Assembly (NCBI GenBank): GCA_964531745.1
Contig: CAZHFX010000027.1
Coordinates: 1-12,435 of the forward strand
Length of the DNA stretch: 12,435 bases
Direction of reading: 5' to 3'
Source: JACRFW01 sp964531745
GTDB lineage: Bacteria > Patescibacteriota > Patescibacteriia > Magasanikbacterales > GWA2-37-8
Below are positions 1-5,226 of the stretch, in pieces (the first letter of the stretch is position 1; every line of letters begins with the position of its first letter). The translations under genes and the position numbers were made by a program. The notes beneath the pieces are model-generated. The model saw only the letters and a program-made list of their open reading frames with translations, made no database searches and was not told where the DNA came from.

Positions 1-63
1 GTCAGAATCGAACTGACGTTTGTGGTTTACGATACCACTGTTCTGCCACTGAACTAAGAGGGC
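1..63 (-). tRNA. tRNA-Thr (anticodon CGT), 3' end cut by window edge
   Basis: Read on the minus strand, this gives acceptor 5' strand GCCCTCT, T8-A9, a D arm with 4-bp stem GTTC/GAAC, anticodon stem GTGGT/ACCAC enclosing loop ATCGTAA, a 4-nt variable loop and T arm GTCAG-TTCGATT-CTGAC. The anticodon is CGT, which reads the Thr codon ACG. The 3' acceptor strand, discriminator base and any CCA lie beyond base 1. The 5' end is only 15 bp after the stop codon of the NIF3-like gene with no terminator between them, so the two may be co-transcribed. Confidence 0.93.
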
Positions 64-78
64 GGCTTGAAGTGAGCC

Positions 79-411
79 CTATGATATCTCTAACCGAGGC
101 AGGATGTCAATCGCCGGCTCTTCGTAGGGGTGAACTTTTTTAATAGCGAGAATCACCGTTTCTACCAGGTCGCGGCGGCAGATGGCCTGGATAATCTCCT
201 CCTCAACTACGGCCGGTTTTCCTACCGCTCCAATCGCCGGTTTCGCGCCCTCCCGAGGCAAAAATCTGCCGGTGGCGCGAAACGAGCCGGAACAGCGGGC
301 GTAATTCCCCTGCTCGCCCGCCCCCGCTTTCCCCATCGCTTCTCTTATCGCGTCCGCGAATTCCGGCGGCGCCGCCACCTGGATTTTTACGAAGTATGAT
401 TCAACTAGCAT
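79..411 (-). CDS. Stand-alone NIF3/YqfO insert-type (CutA/PII-like fold) protein
   Basis: This 110-residue protein matches the small alpha/beta domain that is inserted in the middle of many bacterial NIF3/YqfO (DUF34) proteins and also occurs alone. The family pattern is visible: a first strand (FVKIQV, residues 7-12), a helix starting PPEFADAIREAM, the GAGxxGNYxxC segment (about 30-40), the ATGRFLPREGAKPAIGAVGK block (about 46-65), and the C-terminal AHPYEE-like motif (VHPYEEPAIDI, about 93-103). The dinuclear-metal core of full NIF3 proteins is absent. The biochemical role of the stand-alone form is not established, and metal or small-ligand binding is only a suggestion. The ATG at 411 gives full length. 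No Shine-Dalgarno sequence is seen. A TATAAT lies 2 nt upstream, too close to act as a normal -10 for this start. Confidence 0.85.
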   Translation of the reverse strand: MLVESYFVKIQVAAPPEFADAIREAMGKAGAGEQGNYARCSGSFRATGRFLPREGAKPAIGAVGKPAVVEEEIIQAICRRDLVETVILAIKKVHPYEEPAIDILPRLEIS

Positions 412-438
412 AATTATAAAATTTGTTTTTTAATCTTG

Positions 439-447
439 GAGCGGGAT
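439..447. repeat. Short copy of the tRNA-Gly 3' end (possible attachment-site remnant)
   Basis: GAGCGGGAT here is identical to 1363-1371, which forms the acceptor 3' strand, discriminator and next base of tRNA-Gly. Both are preceded by TTG, with one extra G here. Both copies have the same orientation and lie on either side of the AT-rich hicBA region, as expected for a displaced tRNA 3' end after site-specific integration. The match is short and no integrase gene is present, so this is suggestive only. Confidence 0.3.
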
Positions 448-490
448 TTACGAATTCGTGCGCTTTTTACGCGCGCGCCGCCTAACAATT

Positions 491-510
491 AAAAAAAGGC
501 CGACGGCCTA
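491..510 (-). terminator. Rho-independent terminator after hicA-like gene
   Basis: On the minus strand a stem AGGCC-GTC-GGCCT (497-509) is followed directly by a run of Ts (491-497). It begins 9 nt past the hicA-like stop codon, so it closes the hicBA unit and separates it from the NIF3-like gene. Confidence 0.75.
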
Positions 511-518
511 ATTCAAAA

Positions 519-770
519 TTATTTAAGATGTTCATCAAATTCTTTAATTGTGCAAACATTGTTGTCAACAAGCCAATCACGGAAAGCTTTTACGACATTC
601 TTATTCACTTCGTTGTGACTTAGCGGCAACGGAAAAGAAGAACCGGTTTCAATCGCATGCGCCCTTGAGGCATGTTTGCCACCCTGCACCATTTCAAACC
701 TCTTGTGGTTTGACATCCATTTTAATAAGCAATAAAACTTTTTTGATTTAATATTGGCGTATTCTCCCAT
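519..770 (-). CDS. HicA-like toxin (putative mRNA interferase)
   Basis: This 83-residue protein has the length and pattern of HicA/YcfA toxins, which fold like a double-stranded RNA-binding domain and cleave mRNA with a single histidine. The N-terminal helix is KSKKFYCLLKWM (about 8-19). It is followed by GFxxxRxGGKH-like FEMVQGGKH with the candidate catalytic His33. The second strand, SFPLPLSHNEVNKNVV (about 45-60), matches the HicA 'plp.H..e..' segment, and a C-terminal helix AFRDWL closes the fold. The ATG follows the hicB-like stop after one base (TAATATG), so the two are co-transcribed and probably translationally coupled. The order antitoxin then toxin is common for HicBA pairs. There is no Shine-Dalgarno sequence. 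Family assignment is by motif; toxicity is inferred. Confidence 0.75.
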   Translation of the reverse strand: MGEYANIKSKKFYCLLKWMSNHKRFEMVQGGKHASRAHAIETGSSFPLPLSHNEVNKNVVKAFRDWLVDNNVCTIKEFDEHLK

Positions 771-771
771 A

Positions 772-1176
772 TTACGCTAACTGCAAGTCGCCTTCTTTTT
801 TATTCACTACAGAACCAAAACTAGATTTCTTTACTGAAATGTCATCCAACTTTTTTCTTTCTTCAACCGTGGGAGCAAACGGTTTATTTTTCAAAATCAA
901 ATCAATATAATTTTGAGGGATATTATAAGCAACAACCAAAGATTCGTTAACCATTCTAACAAAATCATCTGTATTCAAACCTTGAGTAACAAATTTTTTA
1001 TCTCCAGCGGTAACATTACCAATAATATAATCACCATCCCTAAACCATTCAACTTGAATATTATTTGGAATTTTGTGAAAATAAACAAAAAGCGCCTCGG
1101 GAAAAATCTCTGGTTTTATAATCATTTTTTTAATCTGATCCCACTTAACCCGCAATCTCATTTTTGTCAAAAACAT
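772..1176 (-). CDS. HicB-like antitoxin (divergent)
   Basis: This 134-residue protein sits immediately upstream of the hicA-like toxin. Residues about 41-90 resemble the HicB partial RNase H-like fold: a strand pair around IQVEWFRDGDYIIGNV, then KKFVTQGLNTDDFVRMVNESL, the position where HicB proteins have 'gcvtqGdtleEAl.ni.eai'. The C-terminal tail (about 108-134, beginning APTVEERKKLDD) is polar and has no recognisable ribbon-helix-helix or HTH domain. I therefore cannot say how it would bind its own promoter. The N-terminal 35 residues are also unassigned. An internal ATG at residue 6 is a possible alternative start. The gene is distinctly AT-rich compared with its neighbours, which suggests acquisition. 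Without the HicA neighbour I would call it hypothetical. Confidence 0.6.
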   Translation of the reverse strand: MFLTKMRLRVKWDQIKKMIIKPEIFPEALFVYFHKIPNNIQVEWFRDGDYIIGNVTAGDKKFVTQGLNTDDFVRMVNESLVVAYNIPQNYIDLILKNKPFAPTVEERKKLDDISVKKSSFGSVVNKKEGDLQLA

Positions 1177-1198
1177 ATTTTACAATGATTAACGATGG

Positions 1199-1227
1199 AT
1201 TATGACACAAATTTAGGCCGAAGTCAA
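1199..1227 (-). promoter_or_regulatory. Sigma70-type promoter of the hicBA unit
   Basis: On the minus strand, TTGACT (1222-1227) and CATAAT (1199-1204) are separated by exactly 17 bp; each differs from consensus at one base. The predicted start of transcription is near 1192, about 16 nt before the hicB-like ATG, leaving a short leader without a Shine-Dalgarno sequence. The rest of the gap up to tRNA-Gly (1228-1363) shows nothing I can assign. Confidence 0.6.
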
Positions 1228-1362
1228 GCGTCTATAATAGCTTCTTTACTATACCACATCAAAGCAATGATTCCAAACTAACATAACTCGTCAATATTCA
1301 TACTTATATTTGTGGGAAAAACCTTTCGAAATTTTGGAAGAAAATCGAGGGTCTCTCGTATT

Positions 1363-1371
1363 GAGCGGGAT
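1363..1371. repeat. tRNA-Gly 3' end, partner of the short repeat at 439-447
   Basis: GAGCGGGAT at the 3' end of the tRNA-Gly gene is repeated in direct orientation at 439-447, on the other side of the hicBA region. In an integration model this would be the intact tRNA-side attachment site. The basis is a 9-bp identity plus adjacent TTG, so confidence is low. Confidence 0.3.
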
Positions 1372-1434
1372 ACCGGAATCGAACCGGCCTCTCATCCTTG
1401 GGAAGGACGCATACTACCGATGTACTAATCCCGC
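1364..1434 (-). tRNA. tRNA-Gly (anticodon CCC)
   Basis: A complete 71-nt cloverleaf on the minus strand. The acceptor stem GCGGGAT/ATCCCGC is perfectly paired and the D stem GTAC/GTAT contains a G-T pair. The anticodon stem CGTCC/GGATG encloses loop TTCCCAA (anticodon CCC), and the T arm is GCCGG-TTCGATT-CCGGT. The discriminator is T, as usual for bacterial tRNA-Gly. The next bases are CAA, so CCA is not encoded and must be added by a nucleotidyltransferase. The 5' end lies 2 nt after the T-tract of the preceding terminator hairpin, leaving no room for a separate promoter downstream of that hairpin. Confidence 0.95.
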
Positions 1435-1436
1435 TT

Positions 1437-1460
1437 AAAAAGCAGGGCACTCCGCCCTGC
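1437..1460 (-). terminator. Strong hairpin terminator after the parvulin gene
   Basis: On the minus strand a perfect 7-bp GC-rich stem, GCAGGGC/GCCCTGC (1454-1460 with 1442-1448), closes a GGAGT loop and is followed by TTTTT (1437-1441). It lies 16 nt beyond the stop codon of the parvulin-domain gene and directly abuts tRNA-Gly. On the plus strand the same stem is also followed by a T-rich run, but no plus-strand gene ends here. Confidence 0.8.
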
Positions 1461-1476
1461 CTTATTTTTTTATTCA

Positions 1477-2550
1477 TTATTTACCTTGGCTGATTTTGGC
1501 TACCGCGGCATCGCGCAGAACCTTAAATGGATCATGAATCTTGATATACAAATGAATATCCGCCTGACGCACTAATTTATTCAAATACTGATCCAGCGTC
1601 GGTAAAGCAAACAAAATGTGGCTGGCCTTCACCAGCTCTTTCGTTGCTGTCTTGCCTTTCTCATCTTTGCCCTTCTCGGTTTTTCTGTCGTCAAGGCGGA
1701 CAATGTGGAAACCAAATGGCGATTCCACAAGAATTTGCGACAATTCTCCTTTTTTGAGAGCAAACACCGCCGCTTCAAACTGCGGCACCATCTCCCCCTG
1801 GCCAAACCAGCCCAGATCGCCGCCCTTATCCGCTGTGCTATCTTGGCCATACTGTTTGGCCAACGCGGAAAAATCATCGCCGGATTTAATCTGGTCTAAC
1901 ACTGTTTCGGCTTGAGCCTTAACTGCGGCTCGAGTAGCCGGATCGTTCTTAATTTTCTCCGCTAACTTATTTTGAAGAATAAATGGCCTGATAACCCGAA
2001 TTTCGTAAGTGGCTAAATTCCAGCCATAACGCTCGGTTAGAGCCTTATCGGCCTCGGCCAAACTCGCAAACTGAGTGGATAAAATCTGGCTTTTTACTTC
2101 GGCAATGTCCTTATCTTCTACTGTCAAACCAAACTGACGGGCGGCTCCAGCCACCAGCAAATTATTAACTAATCTAAACAGCACCTGATCGGACATAGCC
2201 TCATCGGTGAGCGAAGCGCCCGAGCCGCCGCGCGTTTTATCGTAAGCGCGCATAGCGCTGATAGCCTTCAAATCGGCAACATAATCGGTATAGAAAACGA
2301 TTTTACCATTCACTTTCATGGCCGGCAAACGTAAAATACGCGCTACGGTAACGGTAAAATTATCGGTAACCACTTTGCTATAAACGCGGTACGAAGCAAT
2401 GGCGAGCGCGATTATGAACGCCAAAGCGAGGAAGCCGACAAAGCCAAAAAAGAATAATTTTTGGTTGTCGCGTTTTATTTTTTGAATGTCCAGACTAGGC
2501 GATGAAACGACTGGTCCCGTTCCTTCGCCCTGAAAATCGGCTGGCAACAT
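1477..2550 (-). CDS. Membrane-anchored PpiC/SurA-type peptidyl-prolyl isomerase (parvulin), motif order permuted
   Basis: This 357-residue protein has a polar N-tail (1-30), one transmembrane segment (about 31-53) and an extracytoplasmic part, so it is probably an envelope foldase or chaperone. A SurA-like N-terminal region (about 78-200, starting MKVNGKIVFYTDY) is helix-rich. The parvulin core spans about 222-289: DFSALAKQYGQDS, the signature GGDLGWFGQGEMVPQFEAA (243-261), LKKGELS and FGFHIVRL (279-286). The strand that normally opens a parvulin domain, V-K-A-S-H-I-L (307-313), appears here after the core. It follows a Lys/Glu-rich linker (289-305) and precedes a C-terminal segment, LDQYLNKLVRQADIHLYI. 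This suggests a circularly permuted domain. It is the last gene of the translin-murE-ftsB run, 23 bp after the ftsB-like stop, and is followed by a terminator. No Shine-Dalgarno sequence is seen. Confidence 0.88.
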   Translation of the reverse strand: MLPADFQGEGTGPVVSSPSLDIQKIKRDNQKLFFFGFVGFLALAFIIALAIASYRVYSKVVTDNFTVTVARILRLPAMKVNGKIVFYTDYVADLKAISAMRAYDKTRGGSGASLTDEAMSDQVLFRLVNNLLVAGAARQFGLTVEDKDIAEVKSQILSTQFASLAEADKALTERYGWNLATYEIRVIRPFILQNKLAEKIKNDPATRAAVKAQAETVLDQIKSGDDFSALAKQYGQDSTADKGGDLGWFGQGEMVPQFEAAVFALKKGELSQILVESPFGFHIVRLDDRKTEKGKDEKGKTATKELVKASHILFALPTLDQYLNKLVRQADIHLYIKIHDPFKVLRDAAVAKISQGK

Positions 2551-2573
2551 ACAGATGCGTTAAAATTAAAAAA

Positions 2574-2981
2574 TTAATTCCCAAAAAAATAATCCCACCA
2601 TCGGCGCGGGCTGGAAATGTTTTTTGATTCTACCATATTTTTCGGCGGCTGTCCAACACCGCCGGCGCCCGCCGAGGCGTCGCCTGGAACTATGATTACA
2701 CGCTCCCCCGGTTTCACCAAATTGAGCTCGGTGCGCGCTTTCTCCTCCACATAGGCCGGCGACCGCAAATAGCGCAGGGCATCAAGCGTTTCCAATTTTT
2801 TGGCCTCAAGACGCGAAGCTTCCGCCTTTAACCGCCGAATTTCTTCCTGCGTCCGGTAATTTTGATAATACGCGCGTGCGAAAGCGACAAGTAAAATAAA
2901 CAAAACAACCGCCCCGGCAATCAAAGACCACCGGGAGGCTAAAAACCCTTTTCCGGATCGCGGTTCCCTTGCTGACATCAT
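2574..2981 (-). CDS. FtsB/DivIC-type septum formation initiator
   Basis: A 135-residue bitopic protein of the FtsB/DivIC/FtsL class, which links the division machinery to septal peptidoglycan synthesis. It has a short basic cytoplasmic tail (1-17), one transmembrane segment (about 18-37) and a coiled coil (about 40-68, TQEEIRRLKAEASRLEAKKLETLDAL). The family C-terminal motif follows at about 73-94: R-S-P-A-Y-V-E-E-K-A-R-T-E-L-N-L-V-K-P-G-E-R. A Gly/Pro-rich linker leads to a terminal WWDYFF (about 128-133) that resembles a conserved tail of CPR homologues (from memory). The gene starts 16 bp after murE and uses one of two adjacent ATG codons (residues 1 and 2). An extended -10 element ends 6 nt before the first ATG. 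FtsB versus DivIC cannot be decided from the sequence. Confidence 0.88.
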   Translation of the reverse strand: MMSAREPRSGKGFLASRWSLIAGAVVLFILLVAFARAYYQNYRTQEEIRRLKAEASRLEAKKLETLDALRYLRSPAYVEEKARTELNLVKPGERVIIVPGDASAGAGGVGQPPKNMVESKNISSPRRWWDYFFGN

Positions 2982-2987
2982 ATAAAC

Positions 2988-2996
2988 AGTATACCA
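2988..2996 (-). promoter_or_regulatory. Extended -10 element before the ftsB-like gene (possible leaderless promoter)
   Basis: On the minus strand TGG-TATACT matches the extended -10 pattern TGnTATAAT with one mismatch. It sits in the gap between the murE stop and the ftsB-like ATG. The usual start point, 7 nt after the hexamer, is exactly the A of the first ATG (2981). At 17-bp spacing the -35 position reads AATACA, which is weak. Confidence 0.35.
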
Positions 2997-2997
2997 C

Positions 2998-4305
2998 TCA
3001 CAGGAACTTTTGTATTTCTTCGCGCACTACTTGGCGATCGTCCCAGGGAATTTTTTCCCCCTGCCCGACGGCAATCCACGGCTCCGTTCCCTTGGCTGTT
3101 ACAGCCGCTATATCGCCGGGGCGGGCGAGCGACAGAGCTTTGTGAATTCCCTCGCGCCGGTCAATAATAATAAATAAATTTTCACCGTCAATTTTACCGG
3201 CCCGCCGCGCTCCCGCCGCCAGCATCTCCGCAATCTCGCGCGGATCGTCATCAAAACAATTTACATCGCTGACAACAACATAATCGGCCAGCCGACCGGC
3301 AATCTCCCCCATTGCGCCGCGCTTGCCGGTATCGCGCCCGCCGCCATCGGAGCCAATCACCACAATCACTTTCCCCTTCCCGGGGGTGACAACGCTACGC
3401 AAAGTGGTAAAAAGAGCGACGTAGCTCATGGGTTCATGGGCGTAATCCACCACTGCCTTAAAATTCTGCCCGGCCTCAATAAATTCCATCCGCCCCGGCA
3501 CTGTACTCACCAATAAAATCCCCCGGCGCATTTTTTCCGGAGCGATGCCCTGCGAATAACCAACAGCGATAGCGGCCAAAGCATTATTGACATTGAAATC
3601 ACCAACAATATTCAACTGATATTCTTCCCCGTTGGCCGTAAAAATAGTACCGGTGTCGGTCGCCTGAGAGATTCGCCCGTCTGCCCGCTCTACCGGCGGC
3701 GCCACCGCGGCGTTCTTCAAACTATACGCCCAATAAACGTCAGCCGAAAATGACTGATAAAATGAGGCCTGCGCGTCATCCGCGTTGACGATAATAACTT
3801 TTGAAACTTCCCGTCCAAACAAATGTTTCCGCGGCGCTTTCAGAGAAGCGAAAAGTTTGCTTTTGGCTTTTTTAAGATTTTCAAAACCGCCATGACGCTC
3901 GGAGTGCTCGGCGCCAAGATTGGTAAATACCGCTACATCATACTTTAGGCCGCAATGCCGATACTGGAGGATTCCTTCCGATGACGTTTCTACCACCGCG
4001 TACTGGCATCCGGCGCGCACCATATCACGGAGCATTTTTTGAATCTGCCCGCGGCCGAGCATGGTCATTTTCTGGTCATTAAGCCAGCGCTTCCCACCAA
4101 TTTGAAATTCTACCGTGGAAAGCAAGCCTACTTTGTATCCACCGGCCTCCAAAACCGAAGCGATGAGCCGGCAGGTGGTGGATTTACCTTTGGTGCCGGT
4201 AACGCCGATGACAATGAGCTGGCGCGCCGGCCGGCCATAGCGCCAATAGGCCACCCAAGCAAGAAGAAAATGGATAAGTGATTTTAATTTTGATAAAACA
4301 CTCAT
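2998..4305 (-). CDS. murE: MurE-type Mur ligase (UDP-MurNAc-tripeptide synthetase family), short form
   Basis: A 435-residue Mur ligase that would add the third amino acid to the peptidoglycan stem peptide in the cytoplasm, using ATP. The order of motifs is canonical: P-loop GVTGTKGKST (34-43), the E-x-S-S segment VVETSSEG (104-111), TNLGAEHSERHG (128-139) with the following Lys-rich helix expected to hold the carbamylated lysine, NADD (174-177), GDFNVNNALAA (235-245), PGRME (270-274), DYAHEP (287-292) and SDVNCFDDDP (346-355). Only about 30 residues precede the P-loop, versus about 110 in E. coli MurE, so the N-terminal UDP-binding domain is missing. The first 25 residues are instead a hydrophobic/amphipathic stretch. 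The DNPR motif that marks meso-DAP-adding enzymes is replaced (DVNC), so the amino acid added cannot be predicted. It lies 22 bp after the translin-like gene and 16 bp before the ftsB-like gene. Confidence 0.9.
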   Translation of the reverse strand: MSVLSKLKSLIHFLLAWVAYWRYGRPARQLIVIGVTGTKGKSTTCRLIASVLEAGGYKVGLLSTVEFQIGGKRWLNDQKMTMLGRGQIQKMLRDMVRAGCQYAVVETSSEGILQYRHCGLKYDVAVFTNLGAEHSERHGGFENLKKAKSKLFASLKAPRKHLFGREVSKVIIVNADDAQASFYQSFSADVYWAYSLKNAAVAPPVERADGRISQATDTGTIFTANGEEYQLNIVGDFNVNNALAAIAVGYSQGIAPEKMRRGILLVSTVPGRMEFIEAGQNFKAVVDYAHEPMSYVALFTTLRSVVTPGKGKVIVVIGSDGGGRDTGKRGAMGEIAGRLADYVVVSDVNCFDDDPREIAEMLAAGARRAGKIDGENLFIIIDRREGIHKALSLARPGDIAAVTAKGTEPWIAVGQGEKIPWDDRQVVREEIQKFL

Positions 4306-4327
4306 AGCGTTGTCATCCCAGCAGTAA

Positions 4328-4900
4328 TTAACTTTTCAAACTCACCTCGTACGCAATCTGCTGTAATTTATTGAGCGCTTGTTTGGCTTGATCAAATTTC
4401 TGGCGGTTATAGCCGGTTAAATCCATATCCACCAGTTCGGCCACAATCTCTTCGGCCGTCGCAAAACATTTTTTCACTTCAACGAAATCCCGCTCCGTGG
4501 CCGACTTAATGGCGTAACGGCATAGTTCTCCGGGCAAATCGCACAGCCCGCCGACGAGAGTGTCAGAATCAATTTCTAAACCTTTCATTTTTCCAATCAC
4601 CTGTTTCAATAGATACTGCCGAAAAAGCGCGGCTTCAGTATATTCTTCCAACGCGGCTCTGTACGACCCTTCGGTAAATAAATCTTTTTCCGTTTTATAT
4701 TTTTTATTAAGCTCCGCCAATAAACCCAGAGCGGTTTTGATGAGTTGATCCGCCGCCTCCTTATCATCGCGTTGCATGGCAAAAATGGCTTTTTTAGCCA
4801 TTTGCTGGGCATCCCCGGCTACCTTGATGACATCCCGCCGTTTGACGGCATATCCCAACAAATCTTCCCGAACGCTTTGGAGATATTTTTTGTCTAACAT
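4328..4900 (-). CDS. Translin/TRAX-family protein (putative RNA-binding or RNase protein)
   Basis: An all-helical protein of 190 residues from the preferred ATG at 4900. The frame extends to another ATG at 4924, giving 198 residues. It matches the translin superfamily in length and motifs. Counting from the upstream ATG, an N-terminal helix with R29-R30 leads to the central E-E-Y-T-E-A-A-L (93-100). G-G-L-C-D-L-P-G-E-L (125-134) matches the family 'yllGlaDL.GEL', and the C-terminal YNRQKFDQAKQAL (172-184) matches 'lR.KlD..r..l'. E94, E97 and D129 line up with the acidic triad of the TRAX subunit of the eukaryotic C3PO ribonuclease, so nuclease activity is possible but untested. Translins form octamers. 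It is the first gene of the murE-ftsB-parvulin run, behind a good promoter with a leader of about 115 nt. The inner ATG is favoured because family members start near it; neither start has a strong ribosome-binding site. Confidence 0.78.
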   Translation of the reverse strand: MLDKKYLQSVREDLLGYAVKRRDVIKVAGDAQQMAKKAIFAMQRDDKEAADQLIKTALGLLAELNKKYKTEKDLFTEGSYRAALEEYTEAALFRQYLLKQVIGKMKGLEIDSDTLVGGLCDLPGELCRYAIKSATERDFVEVKKCFATAEEIVAELVDMDLTGYNRQKFDQAKQALNKLQQIAYEVSLKS

Positions 4901-5023
4901 AAACACGAATTTACCTGCCCGCATTGCTACGCAAAGCGTTGCAGGCGGTGACAGATTTTTAAATGATTAAAACAGATTCGCTTGATGGCATGTGAACAGA
5001 ACACTTGATTTTTTTATTGATTT

Positions 5024-5052
5024 ATTATACCATTGACAACGTCAAAAGTCCA
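5024..5052 (-). promoter_or_regulatory. Extended -10 promoter for the translin-murE-ftsB-parvulin run
   Basis: On the minus strand TGG-TATAAT (5024-5032) is a perfect extended -10, with TGGACT (5047-5052, 4 of 6 consensus bases) exactly 17 bp upstream. Transcription would start near 5017, giving a leader of about 115 nt before the preferred translin-like ATG. The leader contains a small imperfect hairpin, GCAACGC-TTT-GCGTAGC, just before the upstream alternative ATG. Confidence 0.65.
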
Positions 5053-5059
5053 CGAACCG

Positions 5060-5145
5060 GCAATTTAGGCAGAGTAAGAAAAATAAGCAAAACAGGCAAC
5101 ATTGGGCGCTTAAGCTGTCTACCTTGCCTGCACTGCTTAAATTGC
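5060..5145. repeat. Nested inverted repeats upstream of tRNA-Lys
   Basis: The outer arms GCAATTTAGGCAG (5060-5072) and CTGCTTAAATTGC (5133-5145) are complementary over 13 bp with one G-T pair. The inner arms CAGGCAA (5093-5099) and TTGCCTG (5124-5130) are perfectly complementary. Near the centre lies the palindrome GCTTAAGC (5108-5115). A single-stranded copy could form a long interrupted hairpin. It fills the space between the minus-strand promoter and the tRNA. It could be a small non-autonomous repeat, a structured leader of the tRNA precursor or a regulatory site; I cannot tell which. Confidence 0.5.
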
Positions 5146-5151
5146 TGACTT

Positions 5152-5224
5152 GGGTCGGTAGCTCAGCTGGTAGAGCAGATCCCTTTTAAGGATAAGGTCC
5201 CGGGTTCGATCCCCGGCCGACCCA
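5152..5224 (+). tRNA. tRNA-Lys (anticodon TTT)
   Basis: A complete 73-nt cloverleaf: acceptor GGGTCGG/CCGACCC, D arm GCTC-AGCTGGTA-GAGC, anticodon loop CTTTTAA (anticodon TTT), variable AGGTC, T arm CCGGG-TTCGATC-CCCGG and discriminator A. The anticodon stem GATCC/GGATA has a G27-A43 mismatch at its top; this position is often weakly paired in Lys tRNAs. The following bases are CAAA, so CCA is not encoded. A terminator starts 3 nt later. I see no convincing -35/-10 pair directly upstream. Confidence 0.95.
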
Positions 5225-5226
5225 CA

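Noticed and set aside
413..418. TATAAT just before the NIF3-like gene as its promoter
   Set aside because: It would start transcription inside the coding region, and no -35 is found at 16-18 bp.
449..458. Palindrome ACGAATTCGT as an operator
   Set aside because: A 10-bp palindrome of this kind is common by chance, and nothing nearby links it to a regulator.
1341..1358. Hairpin CGAG-AGACC-CTCG with ATTTT as a terminator after tRNA-Gly
   Set aside because: Only a 4-bp stem with an interrupted T-tract; too weak to call.
1616..1915. Plus-strand open frames opposite the parvulin gene, and similar frames opposite murG, rpoD, dnaG and the kinase
   Set aside because: They are antisense to genes with strong family motifs, have low-complexity or biased composition and match no family.
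4949..4981. Ten-codon upstream reading frame (MPSSESVLII) in the translin leader as a regulatory peptide
   Set aside because: No ribosome-binding site, no run of a single amino acid and no mutually exclusive hairpins; short frames of this size are expected by chance.
5033..5038. TTGACA on the plus strand as a -35 for tRNA-Lys
   Set aside because: No acceptable -10 lies 15-19 bp downstream, and the position is over 110 bp from the tRNA. The same bases sit in the spacer of the better minus-strand promoter.
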